Below are positions 38,698-47,436 of a DNA stretch of 64,000 nucleotides, in pieces (the stretch's first letter is position 1; the number at the start of each line of letters is the position of its first letter). Position numbers and translations under genes: made by a program. The notes below the pieces were generated by a model. It was not told the origin of the DNA. It did not search any database and saw only the letters and a list, made by a program, of their open reading frames with translations. Source of the stretch: Bradyrhizobium sp. CIAT3101. Lineage in GTDB: Bacteria > Pseudomonadota > Alphaproteobacteria > Rhizobiales > Xanthobacteraceae. The DNA lies in the NCBI RefSeq assembly GCF_029714945.1, contig NZ_CP121634.1, positions 3,121,001-3,185,000 on the forward strand. The letters are read 5' to 3'.

Positions 38698-39361
38698 CGG
38701 CCAGGCGCTGCCCCGGACGCATGCGCCGGCGATTCACGATCTGTGTCAGCGATATGATGCTCTCGCGGGTTCCGTTCCGTGACCTCCAGTCGCTGGAGAC
38801 GGCTGGCGCCCGGCGCTGCGGCCGCAGCGTCAAAAACATCCCTCAGCATGCTAGTTCCCCCATTCCCAACGGGGATATCACTAAACCAGAGGGTGTATCG
38901 CGCGAGTTAAATTAAAGATACAACTTGAGCGAATCTTCCGCCACCGCCCGCCCATGCGCCCGCACATTTCGGAGCGGGCTACGTCAGCTGAGACGGCCTC
39001 GACCACGACGCGAACGCGCGATCCGATCGCCTGGGAAAGGCTCGTCGAGCGACTTGGTTCAGTTATGGCGTTGCTGTCCGATGTGTCGCAGCGTCGTCGC
39101 GCCGGAGTGAGGCTCGCCTGCAGGGTGTGGCCAAACTCCGCACATCTCTTGATTTTGCGCGATCGCCGTGCTATCGGCGTGCCCATGATTAAATGGTCGC
39201 GCAACGTTAACTTCTCGCACATGACCCGCTTCGGCTGGGCCGTGGAAGGAGTCGCGCGCTAGGAATTCGTCGACGACATCTTTTCCACCAGGCCCCGCCG
39301 GCATCGGACGGGGCCTTTTGTTTGGCCACGCTCCCTGCCGGCACAACAGCAGGAGCATGCG
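38698..39361. other. Long intergenic region with an orphan terminator
   Basis: About 660 bases between the acyltransferase and the DUF1127 gene. One plus-strand frame (38954-39262, 102 codons) has no recognisable domain and ordinary codon use; it could be a gene, a decayed gene or chance. A rho-independent terminator at 39291-39322 points to a plus-strand transcript ending here, either from that frame or from a small RNA. I see no tRNA or known riboswitch. Confidence 0.5.
39291..39322 (+). terminator. Rho-independent terminator without an assigned gene
   Basis: GGCCCCG pairs with CGGGGCC around an 11-base loop and is followed directly by TTTTGTTT. It lies 28 bases after the unassigned 38954-39262 frame and 40 bases before the DUF1127 gene. 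Confidence 0.7.
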
Positions 39362-39760
39362 ATGCCACCACAACTAACGGACGTTTCTCCCGGGATAGAG
39401 GGCGACGCCGCAAGGCGCGGCCTCAGGCTCACGATCGTGTCGGCGAAGAGCGCGGTCGACCAGGCTTTGGCCGCACGCCTCAAGGCGTCGGCTGCGGCGC
39501 TGGACAGCGCCTTGCCGGACAAGGACGCTGCCGGCACCGCGGCGGCCTCCACGCGGAGTATCCTCGGCCTGATCAGGCAATATTGGCTTGCGTATCAGCA
39601 GCGGCGCCAGAGCCCACGGCTGTCGTTGCAGGACCTGAGTGACAGGGAGCTGATGGATATCGGCCTGACGCGCGGCGAGATCGACCACCTCACGCCTCAG
39701 CGATCGATCGATGCGCTGAGAGACAGCACGCGGTATCTGTTGAGCCGTGGCGGGATGTAA
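39362..39760 (+). CDS. DUF1127 domain protein with long N-terminal extension
   Basis: 132 residues; AGGAG lies four bases before the ATG. The C-terminal half has the DUF1127 (YjiS-like) core: LIRQYWLAYQQRRQSPRLSLQDLSDRELMDIGLTRGEI. Most members are only about 45-75 residues, so the Ala-rich N-terminal 60 residues are an addition. Small DUF1127 proteins in alphaproteobacteria have been linked to RNA turnover and phosphate or stress responses; that role is inferred here only from the family. Confidence 0.82.
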   Translation: MPPQLTDVSPGIEGDAARRGLRLTIVSAKSAVDQALAARLKASAAALDSALPDKDAAGTAAASTRSILGLIRQYWLAYQQRRQSPRLSLQDLSDRELMDIGLTRGEIDHLTPQRSIDALRDSTRYLLSRGGM

Positions 39761-39852
39761 ATGGTCAACTGCGAGATGTGGACGTGCGCTCTGAGAGCAA
39801 GCGGCAGCGAGCGCGGCTGCTTGTTCTCAGGCGTGTCTTTCGGCCATGTCCG

Positions 39853-40020
39853 TTACTCCAGAAACGTCTCGGACTTCTCGTCGGGATTGTTCGTGGTGCC
39901 GTCGCTCAATTCGCGTTCGGCTTCGTGCCAGAATTCGTCCTCGCGCCCCTCGGGCCGTCCGGCGAGGTCCCACAATTGATGTGCGCGGAGTCGAATCTGT
40001 TCTTCGGTCGGGTTGGGCAT
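39853..40020 (-). CDS. DUF2934 small protein
   Basis: A 55-codon minus-strand frame from the ATG at 40018-40020 to the TAA at 39853. It starts MPNPTEEQIRLRAHQLWDLAGRP and continues EFWHEAEREL, the Arg-Ala-x2-Leu-Trp...Gly-Arg-Pro...Trp-x2-Ala-Glu pattern of DUF2934, common in rhizobia. The function is unknown. It lies inside a much longer minus-strand frame that is only a shadow of the plus-strand hydroxylase gene. Confidence 0.8.
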   Translation of the reverse strand: MPNPTEEQIRLRAHQLWDLAGRPEGREDEFWHEAERELSDGTTNNPDEKSETFLE

Positions 40021-40285
40021 GGGTCCACTCGTTCATCGAGGACGTCAACGCGGCCGCACGGGCGTTGCGCCGTATGGTCGCGCCGGCGACTGTCCCGCTG
40101 TGGATGCCGTGTTCACAAATACAAGCTTTTCCAGCGAGGAATTGTTCCTGCCTCACCAGCCGCGGCCGTTCGGCCGAAGTCGCCATGCCCGGGATTGAGG
40201 ACCGGGCCCGCCTAAAGCCGTTTGCCTTGCCACTTTTTCCACGGCAATATGCCGGCAAAACAACCATAGGACGGGACAAGAAAAA

Positions 40286-42595
40286 ATGGCGGCTCCCATC
40301 AAGTTCGGCGTTGGCCAAAGCGTGCTGCGCAAGGAGGATGACGCGCTCATCCGCGGCAAGGGCCGCTATACCGACGATTACGCGCCGCAGGCTGCGCTTC
40401 GCTGCCTGATGCTGCGCTCGCCGCATGCGCATGCCAAATTCACCATCGACGCCAGCCGCGCCCGCACCCTTCCCGGTGTGGCGCTGATCCTGACCGCCGC
40501 CGAAGTCGGCGATCTCGGCAATCTGCCCTGCCTGTTCAATTTCGAGACCGATCCCTTCACCGGCCCGCCTTACCCGATCCTTGCCAAGGACGAGGTGCGC
40601 CACGTCGGTGATTCCGTCGCCTTCGTCGTCGCCGAGACCATCGACCAGGCCCGCGACGCGATCGAAGCCATCGACGTCAAATGGTCGCCGCTGCCGTCGG
40701 TGACCGGCCTCGTCAACGCCGTCAAGAAGGACGCGCCGCAGGTCTGGCCGGACAAGCCCGGCAATGTGCTGTTCGATGTGTCGATCGGCGACAAGGCCGC
40801 GACCGAAGCCGCGTTTGCCAAGGCGCATACGGTCGCCGAGATCTCCATCGTCAATCCGCGCGTGGTCGCGAGCTTCATGGAGACGCGCGCGGCGGTTTGC
40901 GAATACGACGCCAAGAACGATCATCTCACGCTGACAATCGGCAGCCAGGGCAGCCATCGCCTCCGCGACATCCTCTGCCAGAACGTGCTGAATATCCCGA
41001 CCGAGAAGATGCGCGTGATCTGCCCCGATGTCGGCGGCGGCTTCGGCACGAAGCTGTTTCCCTATCGTGAATACGCCCTGGTGGCGGTCGCGGCGCGAAA
41101 GCTGAAGAAGGCGGTGAAATGGGCGGCCGATCGCTCCGAGCACTTCATGGGCGACGCGCAGGGCCGCGACAACGTCACCACCGCGAAGATGGCGATGGCC
41201 GAGGATGGCAAATTCCTCGCGATGGATTGCGACCTGATGGGCGACATGGGTGCCTATCTCTCGACCTTCGGGCCCTACATTCCGCATGGCGGCGCCGGCA
41301 TGCTGCCGGGCCTTTACGACATCCAGGCCTTCCACTGCCGGGTGCGCACCGTCTTCACCAACAGCGTGCCGGTCGATGCCTATCGCGGTGCGGGCCGGCC
41401 CGAGGCGGCCTATGTCATCGAGCGCCTGGTCGATGCCTGCGCGCGAAAACTGGACATGACGCCGGATGCGATCCGCCGCAAGAATTTCATCCAGCCCAAG
41501 GCGCTGCCGTACAAGACCGCGACCGGCAAGGTCTACGATTCCGGCGACTTCGCCGCGCATCTGAAGCGTGCGATGGAGATCGGTGACTGGAAGGAGTTTG
41601 GAAAGCGCGCCAAGGCGGCCAAGAAGAACGGCCTGATCCGCGGTATCGGGCTTGCGAGCTATGTCGAGGTCTGCGGCACCATGGGCGAGGAGACCGCCAA
41701 TGTGCGGATGGACCCCAATGGTGACATCACCGTGCTGATCGGCACGCAGTCGAGCGGGCAGGGCCACCAGACCGCCTATGCGCAGATCGTCGCCGAACAG
41801 TTCGGCGTCGCGCCGGAGCGGGTGCACGTCCATCAGGGCGACACCGCGATGATCGCCACGGGCCTCGGCACCGGCGGCTCGGCCTCGATCCCCTCGGGCG
41901 GCGTCAGCGTCGAGCGCGCAACACGCGAGCTCGGGCAGAAGCTGAAAGAGATCGCGGCGCAGGCGCTGGAAGCGAGCGCCGGCGACCTCGAGATTACCGA
42001 CGGCATCGTCCGTATCGCCGGCACCGACCGTTCGATCTCGTTCGCCGATCTCGCCAAGCGGCCGGGCGCCGATCCGTCGAAGCTGAACGCCAGCGCGTCG
42101 TTTGCCAGCGCCGACGGCACCTATCCCAACGGCACGCATGTCGCGGAAGTCGAGATCGATCCGGCGACCGGCATCATCAAAATCGTCAACTATGTGATCG
42201 TCGACGATTTCGGCAAGACGCTCAATCCACTGCTGCTGGCGGGCCAGGTGCATGGCGGCGCCATGCAGGGCATCGGCCAGGCGCTGATGGAGCAGGTGGT
42301 CTACGGCGCGGGCGACGGCCAGCTCATCACCGCGACCTTCATGGACTACGCGCTGCCGCGCGCAGCCGACGGCCCGTCCTTCGTGTTCGAGACCAACAAC
42401 ATTCCCTGCACGACCAATCCGATGGGAGTGAAGGGCGCGGGCGAAGCCGGCGCGATCGGCTCCTGTCCGGCCGTCGTCAACGCCATCGTCGACGGGCTCT
42501 GGCGCGAATACAAGATCGACCACATTGACATGCCGGCGACACCAGAACGTGTTTGGATCGCGATCAACGAGCATCACCGCCGCCACAGCCTGTAA
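40286..42595 (+). CDS. Molybdenum hydroxylase large subunit, xanthine dehydrogenase / CoxL family
   Basis: 769 residues, the usual length for a molybdopterin-cytosine-dinucleotide-binding subunit. The order is GVGQSVLRKEDDALIRGKGRYTDD, FMETRAAVCEYD, CPDVGGGFGTK, AYRGAGRPEAAYVIERL and near the end GVKGAGEAGAIG with the catalytic Glu. The AYRGAGR loop marks the form II or general aldehyde/hydroxylase type rather than true CO dehydrogenase, which has AYRCSFR. The FAD (CoxM) and iron-sulfur (CoxS) partners are not in the window. The next gene is a cytochrome c, a possible electron acceptor. The substrate is unknown. Confidence 0.92.
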   Translation: MAAPIKFGVGQSVLRKEDDALIRGKGRYTDDYAPQAALRCLMLRSPHAHAKFTIDASRARTLPGVALILTAAEVGDLGNLPCLFNFETDPFTGPPYPILAKDEVRHVGDSVAFVVAETIDQARDAIEAIDVKWSPLPSVTGLVNAVKKDAPQVWPDKPGNVLFDVSIGDKAATEAAFAKAHTVAEISIVNPRVVASFMETRAAVCEYDAKNDHLTLTIGSQGSHRLRDILCQNVLNIPTEKMRVICPDVGGGFGTKLFPYREYALVAVAARKLKKAVKWAADRSEHFMGDAQGRDNVTTAKMAMAEDGKFLAMDCDLMGDMGAYLSTFGPYIPHGGAGMLPGLYDIQAFHCRVRTVFTNSVPVDAYRGAGRPEAAYVIERLVDACARKLDMTPDAIRRKNFIQPKALPYKTATGKVYDSGDFAAHLKRAMEIGDWKEFGKRAKAAKKNGLIRGIGLASYVEVCGTMGEETANVRMDPNGDITVLIGTQSSGQGHQTAYAQIVAEQFGVAPERVHVHQGDTAMIATGLGTGGSASIPSGGVSVERATRELGQKLKEIAAQALEASAGDLEITDGIVRIAGTDRSISFADLAKRPGADPSKLNASASFASADGTYPNGTHVAEVEIDPATGIIKIVNYVIVDDFGKTLNPLLLAGQVHGGAMQGIGQALMEQVVYGAGDGQLITATFMDYALPRAADGPSFVFETNNIPCTTNPMGVKGAGEAGAIGSCPAVVNAIVDGLWREYKIDHIDMPATPERVWIAINEHHRRHSL

Positions 42596-42691
42596 GGCGT
42601 GGCGCCGGCGGCGGGAATAATCGCCCGTCGCCGGGTTCTAACCATGAATGATCCTCCCCCAAACCGACTTGCGAGCCGGAGAAACACGCCG

Positions 42692-43141
42692 ATGAAACGA
42701 ATTTTGATTGTCGCCGGCACCCTTGTTCTGGGTGCGAGCGCCGTGATGGCGCAGCAGGAGGTTGCCGTCCAGCAGGACAATCTGATGCGCTCGCAGGCCA
42801 AGAGCATGTACGGCGTGATCCTCAAGATGACGAAGGGCGAAATCCCCTACAATCAGAAGGCCGTTGACGAGGCGATCGCCAGTCTCGAGGCCGACGTCGC
42901 CAAGATCGCAAAGACCTTCGAGGTCAATCCCAAGCAGGACGTTGTGAACGCGACTTATGGTTCCTCGCCAAAGGTCTGGCAGAACAAGGCCGATTTCGAC
43001 TCCAAGATTCCGCCGGTGCAGAAGGCGATCGCAGAGGTCAAGGGCAAGGTCACCGATCTGGCGAGCCTGAAGGCCGCCTACACTGCGATGAACGACCGCT
43101 GCACGGACTGCCACGAGACGTATCGGGTGAAGCTGAAGTAG
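42692..43141 (+). CDS. Cytochrome c556 (class II)
   Basis: 149 residues from the ATG at 42692. A signal peptide (MKRILIVAGTLVLGASAVMA) is followed by a four-helix bundle type sequence, and the single heme site CTDCH is close to the C-terminus (137-141), as in class II c-type cytochromes. Met33 in DNLMRSQAK may be the distal ligand, which fits c556 rather than c-prime. It is periplasmic. It lies 96 bases after the molybdenum hydroxylase gene on the same strand and may accept its electrons. Confidence 0.92.
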   Translation: MKRILIVAGTLVLGASAVMAQQEVAVQQDNLMRSQAKSMYGVILKMTKGEIPYNQKAVDEAIASLEADVAKIAKTFEVNPKQDVVNATYGSSPKVWQNKADFDSKIPPVQKAIAEVKGKVTDLASLKAAYTAMNDRCTDCHETYRVKLK

Positions 43142-43198
43142 CCGTTGCGGTACGTAGCCGGATGGCGCTGTACTCCATCTGGGCTACGAGCGTGCCAG

Positions 43199-43486
43199 CT
43201 ATCTTGGCGCGGCGAGCGCCGGATCGAGAACGCAGGTGACGCGGTGGATCTTGATGCCACTGTCGATGCCGGCGCGTTTCACATATTCGGCGATGACGTC
43301 CTCGTTCTCAACGACAACGAGGCCGAACAACTTGCGGTCATCCGTCGCGTAAGTGCAGAGCCAGTGCATTTTTCCGGCGGTCGCAGTGACCGCGTCGAGC
43401 GCAATGCGCGCATGACGGCTCGCTTGTGCCGCGTCGCTGGGGTCGAAGTTTTGCGGCATATCCCGTTCCATCAGGACCTTGATCAT
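43199..43486 (-). CDS. DUF4242-like small protein
   Basis: 95 residues from the ATG at 43486, with GGAG six bases upstream; the frame opens further to 43687. The sequence MIKVLMERDMPQ, MHWLCTYATDDRKLFGLVVVENEDVIAEYVKRAG resembles the ferredoxin-like DUF4242 family, in which some members bind nickel. No metal ligands stand out. It is divergent from the DoxX gene at 43804 across 317 bases. Confidence 0.65.
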   Translation of the reverse strand: MIKVLMERDMPQNFDPSDAAQASRHARIALDAVTATAGKMHWLCTYATDDRKLFGLVVVENEDVIAEYVKRAGIDSGIKIHRVTCVLDPALAAPR

Positions 43487-43803
43487 CGACCGCTCCGGGC
43501 TCGGGCGCGACAAGCGAGCGCGCGTCAGGTCGCAGTCTAGCTTTGAATCTGGACGGGGCGAAGCGCGCCAGCACAATTGGGCGCGGACTCTTGGGGCGCA
43601 AACCCTGTTCGGCTGAAGGGTCAAAATTGGAAACGGTGATTTTCCATCATTTCTATTTTTAATCCAATGATCCCGGGCCATTGTCAAGACGCAACGAAGC
43701 AGTTCGTCGCCCGCTGATCCCCCGCAAAACGAAATTGCAGCGGCGGCGAACGATGAGTCCCCATCACACCCGTCACGCCTGACAAAGCACAGGAGTAATG
43801 ATC
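43487..43803. other. Divergent intergenic region
   Basis: 317 bases between the DUF4242-like gene and the DoxX gene. An A+T-rich part lies at about 43640-43665, and TTGGAAA / TTTTCCA (about 43627-43645) make a short inverted repeat near it. This is the likely promoter area for both genes. I see no gene, terminator or RNA in it. Confidence 0.45.
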
Positions 43804-44229
43804 ATGGATACCACGCGTTACGCTTCTCTCCTCGGCCGCCTGCTGATCGGTCTGCCGTTCGTCTTCACCGGCGTTGGCAAGCTTGCGTCCTATGGCGCCA
43901 CGACCGCCTACATCGCCTCAGCCGGACTTCCGGTGCCGCCGGCCGCTTATGCGATCGCAGTTCTGGTCGAGCTCGGCGGCGGTCTGCTGCTGATCGCTGG
44001 CTACCAGGCACGCTCGGTCGCGCTCGCGCTCGCCGTGTTCTCGCTCGCAACGGCCGCCGTCTTCCACGGCAACTTCGCCGACCAGAACCAGATGATTCAT
44101 TTCCTCAAGAACGTGATGATGGCAGGCGGCCTGCTTCAGATCGTCGCGTTTGGCGCCGGTGCCCTCAGCCTCGATGCGCGCTTGTCGCGCGACGGGGACG
44201 TCCTGCCGGGAGCAGTGCCAGCGCGCTGA
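43804..44229 (+). CDS. DoxX-family membrane protein
   Basis: 141 residues from the ATG at 43804, eight bases after AGGAG; the ATG at 43798 is too close. Four membrane helices with LGRLLIGLPFVFTGVGKLASYGATTAYIASAGLP match the DoxX family. Members are integral membrane proteins of unclear function, some tied to thiosulfate or redox stress. A terminator follows at 44245. Confidence 0.88.
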   Translation: MDTTRYASLLGRLLIGLPFVFTGVGKLASYGATTAYIASAGLPVPPAAYAIAVLVELGGGLLLIAGYQARSVALALAVFSLATAAVFHGNFADQNQMIHFLKNVMMAGGLLQIVAFGAGALSLDARLSRDGDVLPGAVPAR

Positions 44230-44244
44230 ACAAGCGAGAACTCT

Positions 44245-44272
44245 GAAAAACCCGCCGGTGACGGCGGGTTTT
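44245..44272 (+). terminator. Rho-independent terminator after doxX
   Basis: AAAACCCGCC and GGCGGGTTTT form a 10-bp stem with a GGTGAC loop and run into more T residues. Confidence 0.9.
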
Positions 44273-44394
44273 TTGTGCGCGTTGCGGCGAGTCCAGCCGC
44301 AAATTTGATCTGAGCGTCACTGTCAGCGGGCCCTACATCAGCTATCCTTGAGCACAAGCGGGGCGGATGTGAATCAGGAACAGCGAGACAGGCC

Positions 44395-45678
44395 ATGGCA
44401 AAACCGTTTCCGTCGAAAACCCATATCGGCAACCATATGCTGCATCCGGAAACGCTGATGCTGACTTATGGCTATGATCCGCAGCTCTCGGAAGGCGCCA
44501 TCAAGCCGCCGGTGTTCTTGACCTCGACCTTCGTTTTCAAGACGGCCGAGGACGGGCAGGACTTCTTCGATTTCGTGGCCGGCCGCCGCGAGCCGCCGGA
44601 AGGCATGGGCGCCGGGCTCGTCTATTCGCGCTTCAACCATCCCAACAGCGAGATCGTCGAGGACAGGCTCGCCATCTACGAGCGCACCGAGAGCTGTGCG
44701 CTGTTCTCGTCCGGCATGGCGGCGATCTCGACGACGATTTTGGCGTTCGTCCGGCCGGGCGACGTCATTCTGCATTCGCAGCCGCTCTATGGCGGCACGG
44801 AAACGCTGCTGACCAACACGCTGTCGCGTTTCTCGATCGGCGCGGTCGGCTTTGCCGACGGCATCGATGAGGCGGCGGTCAATCAGGCCGCCGAGGAGGC
44901 GATGCGCAAGGGCCGGGTTTCCATGATCCTGATCGAGACCCCGGCCAACCCGACCAACGGCCTCGTTGATGTCGCGCTGATGCGCCGCGTCGCCGACACC
45001 ATCGGCAAGGCCCAGGGCCACACGCCGATCATCGCCTGCGACAACACGCTGCTCGGGCCGGTGTTTCAGCGGCCGATCGAGCATGGCGCTGATATCTCGC
45101 TGTACTCGCTGACCAAATATGTGGGCGGTCATTCCGACCTGATCGCAGGCGCCGCGCTCGGCACCAAGGCGATGATGAAAAGCGTCAAGGCGCTGCGCGG
45201 CGCCATCGGCACCCAGCTCGATCCGCATTCCTGCTGGATGATCAACCGCTCGCTCGAGACCCTGAGCCTGCGCATGGAGAAGGCCGACAGCAACGCGCGC
45301 CTCGTGGCCGACTATCTGCGCGACCACGCCAAGGTGGCCAAGGTCCACTATCTCGGTCATCACGAGGAGACCTCGCCGGCGGGGCGCGTGTTCGCGCGGC
45401 AATGTCTCGGCGCGGGGTCGACGTTCTCGTTCGACATCGTCGGCGGCCAGGCGGCGGCGGAGAAATTCCTCAACTCCCTGCAGATCTTCAAGCTCGCAGT
45501 CAGCCTCGGCGGAACGGAATCGCTGGCGAGCCTGCCGGCGACGATGACCCATTCCGGCGTGCCCGCCGACATCCGCCGCAAGATCGGCGTGCTCGATTGC
45601 ACCATCCGCCTGTCGATCGGCATCGAAAATCCGTCGGACCTGATCGCGGATCTCGAGCATGCGCTGAGCGCGGCCTAA
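44395..45678 (+). CDS. Cys/Met metabolism PLP enzyme (cystathionine gamma-synthase family)
   Basis: 427 residues. [20 protein letters not shown], the [19 protein letters not shown] region, [30 protein letters not shown] and the Schiff-base Lys in [11 protein letters not shown] are typical of the cystathionine gamma-synthase / methionine gamma-lyase group. It acts on sulfur amino acids in the cytoplasm. Whether it is a synthase, a gamma-lyase or a sulfhydrylase cannot be read from the motifs. It would link to the metK/ahcY cycle earlier in the window. Confidence 0.9.
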   Translation: MAKPFPSKTHIGNHMLHPETLMLTYGYDPQLSEGAIKPPVFLTSTFVFKTAEDGQDFFDFVAGRREPPEGMGAGLVYSRFNHPNSEIVEDRLAIYERTESCALFSSGMAAISTTILAFVRPGDVILHSQPLYGGTETLLTNTLSRFSIGAVGFADGIDEAAVNQAAEEAMRKGRVSMILIETPANPTNGLVDVALMRRVADTIGKAQGHTPIIACDNTLLGPVFQRPIEHGADISLYSLTKYVGGHSDLIAGAALGTKAMMKSVKALRGAIGTQLDPHSCWMINRSLETLSLRMEKADSNARLVADYLRDHAKVAKVHYLGHHEETSPAGRVFARQCLGAGSTFSFDIVGGQAAAEKFLNSLQIFKLAVSLGGTESLASLPATMTHSGVPADIRRKIGVLDCTIRLSIGIENPSDLIADLEHALSAA

Positions 45679-45685
45679 GCGCTCC

Positions 45686-46075
45686 TCAGAGCGGATTGGA
45701 CGCGCGGCATGCCGACATGATGGCCGCGGCGGCCTCGTTGCTCTGCGCGCCCGAGAGCTGCCGCACGAGGCAGATGTAATAGCCCTTGCTGGACGCATTC
45801 AGCAGCGAGTCGCCATTGACCACGAGCCAGTTGCAGGCCGAACGGATGGTCTGGACGGCAAGCGGCGATCTCGTGTCGCGGATCGCCGACAGTTCGCATT
45901 GAGCCTGCCTTTCCAGGTCGTTTTGCGCGACGACCGGTCCGGAGAAGCCAGCGATTGCCGCGGCAACGACAAGGCCCGCCAGATGATGCAATGGTGTGGG
46001 GGCAGGCTTCCCGCAGGACCTTGGCTGCGATAGTTTGTCAGAGAAGGCGGGATGGTTCGCGTTGGGAGTGGTCAT
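45686..46075 (-). CDS. Small exported protein with conserved cysteines, unknown function
   Basis: 129 residues from the ATG at 46075, with AAGGTG six bases upstream; the frame opens to 46759 but that part is a shadow of the methyltransferase. A hydrophobic helix (HHLAGLVVAAAIAGFSGPVVAQ) is a signal peptide or anchor with a long N-region. The mature part has four Cys residues (QCELSAI, RSACNWLV, YYICLVR, MSACRAS), probably two disulfides. I do not recognise a named domain. It converges with the PLP enzyme and ends seven bases after its stop. Confidence 0.65.
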   Translation of the reverse strand: MTTPNANHPAFSDKLSQPRSCGKPAPTPLHHLAGLVVAAAIAGFSGPVVAQNDLERQAQCELSAIRDTRSPLAVQTIRSACNWLVVNGDSLLNASSKGYYICLVRQLSGAQSNEAAAAIMSACRASNPL

Positions 46076-46165
46076 GTTGCGCACCTTTGCTCTGGGAGCG
46101 ATCATAAAGCGCCAGATCGGTGACACAATGGTCGGTGTCGTCGCGCAGTCAGATTCCGGGCTCTC

Positions 46166-46789
46166 GTGAGCGATCCCTCCGCCCGACAGGCGCAGCTTCG
46201 CGCGCGGGTTATCGCGCTGGCGCGGGCCCAGGACCCCTACGCGTACGTCTTTGCGGGCAAGGAATTTCGGCGCGATTACGTCGCCGCGCGGACGGTTGCC
46301 TGGAGCGCGCTGTTCGGCGACATACGCGAGACGACCGCAAGCGTGCTCGAGATCGGCTCCAAGGAGGGGCGGTCTGCGCTGTTCTGGCTCGAATTCTTCG
46401 CGCGAGCGCAGCTCACCTGCGTGGATCTCTTCGATGGCGAAGATGCCGCTCGTTTCGACCGCAACCTCGCCGCCTATGGTCCGCGGCTGCGCAAGATCGT
46501 GGGCACCTCGATCAAGGCGCTCGGCACGTTGCGCGAAGAGAACGCGATGTTCGATTTCATCTATGTCGACGGCAGCCATCAGCGCGACGACGTCATGATC
46601 GATTGCCTCGGCGCCTGGCGCCTGCTGCGCGAGGGCGGCGTGATGCTGATGGACGATTACACCTGGAAGCCGGACAATCCCGACTGGATGCGTGTCGCGC
46701 CCGCCGTGGACACATTCCTCGCCTGGCACGACGATGCCGAGGTGATCCTCAGGAGCCACCAGGTCGCCGTGCGCAAGCGCCCGGCCTGA
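46166..46789 (+). CDS. Class I SAM-dependent methyltransferase
   Basis: 207 residues from a GTG at 46166. VLEIGSKEGRSALFWLEFF is motif I, LTCVDLFDGED motif II and FDFIYVDGSHQRDDVMIDC the post-motif region, followed by LLREGGVMLMDDYTWK. The latter pattern is that of the Methyltransf_24 group found beside glycan and antibiotic genes. The substrate is not known. It is divergent from the four-cysteine protein. Confidence 0.85.
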   Translation: MSDPSARQAQLRARVIALARAQDPYAYVFAGKEFRRDYVAARTVAWSALFGDIRETTASVLEIGSKEGRSALFWLEFFARAQLTCVDLFDGEDAARFDRNLAAYGPRLRKIVGTSIKALGTLREENAMFDFIYVDGSHQRDDVMIDCLGAWRLLREGGVMLMDDYTWKPDNPDWMRVAPAVDTFLAWHDDAEVILRSHQVAVRKRPA

Positions 46790-46809
46790 CGCGCTCCGCC
46801 GGAATCGAA

Positions 46810-46840
46810 AAGGCCGGACGCGCTCCTCGCGTCCAGCCTT
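46810..46840. terminator. Stem-loop between convergent genes
   Basis: Thirteen-base arms (AAGGCCGGACGCG and CGCGTCCAGCCTT) pair at 12 positions around a CTCCT loop. There is no T-run, so termination is uncertain. It lies between the methyltransferase and the CHRD gene. Confidence 0.45.
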
Positions 46841-46863
46841 CGTCGATGACGTCTTTATGAAAT

Positions 46864-47283
46864 CTACTTGGTCACCTGGCCGCGGATTTCGCCGCCCGGG
46901 TTGGCCGCGGTGTGAATGTTGACGTAAAGCTTGCCAGCCTGCAGATCGGAGGCCTGCGCGTCGGTCAGCGTCGCCGAGCCTTCGGCAGGGCTCGTTGCAA
47001 TGCCGGGGATCGGCACCATGACGCCGGCGTTCTTGCCGGCTTCGGCGGGGCCGTGGAAATGCGCGGCGGTGGCGGGGCCGGAGAGCCCGGAGTAGGTCAC
47101 CTTCCAGGAGAGCTTCTTGGTGGCGGCGTCATAGTCGATATCGGCTGTGCCCGTGCCGGCGCTGGCATTGGCGGGGACTTCGGACTTGCCGTCCAGCGTC
47201 GCCTTCAGTTTCTCCGCGCTGGCCGGGCCGGCGAATGCGACGGCGGCTCCGAGCGCCAGCGTGGCAAAAAGCGCTTTGTTCAT
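46864..47283 (-). CDS. CHRD-domain secreted protein
   Basis: 139 residues. A signal peptide (MNKALFATLALGAAVAFAGPASA) precedes a CHRD domain: ATLDGKSEVPANASAGTGTADIDYD, the AAHFHGPAEAGKNAGVMVP His-x-His-Gly-Pro segment, and LYVNIHTAANPGGEIRGQV. CHRD was first described in chordin; bacterial forms are short extracellular or periplasmic proteins of unknown role. It is divergent from the diheme cytochrome gene at 47437. Confidence 0.92.
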   Translation of the reverse strand: MNKALFATLALGAAVAFAGPASAEKLKATLDGKSEVPANASAGTGTADIDYDAATKKLSWKVTYSGLSGPATAAHFHGPAEAGKNAGVMVPIPGIATSPAEGSATLTDAQASDLQAGKLYVNIHTAANPGGEIRGQVTK

Positions 47284-47436
47284 GGGTCTCTCCCTGTTGA
47301 CGCCTGATTGCTGTCAACTTGCAAACAGTGCGGTTCCGACTTTATTCCCGGATTCCGCTCAAACCATCTAAATTATTCGTGGCTGGAGCGGCTGCGGGAT
47401 GATCCGTAAATTCGCCAGAGCCTGTTGGGATCCCTC

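Noticed and set aside
39827..42586. 919-codon open frame on the minus strand opposite the molybdenum hydroxylase gene
   Set aside because: It is the antisense shadow of a clear plus-strand gene with strong third-position G/C; the translation has the Arg/His/Asp-rich look of a shadow and no domain. Only the small DUF2934 gene at its end, in another frame, is real.
40286..42595. True CO dehydrogenase CoxL
   Set aside because: The active-site loop reads AYRGAGR, not AYRCSFR, and coxM/coxS are absent.
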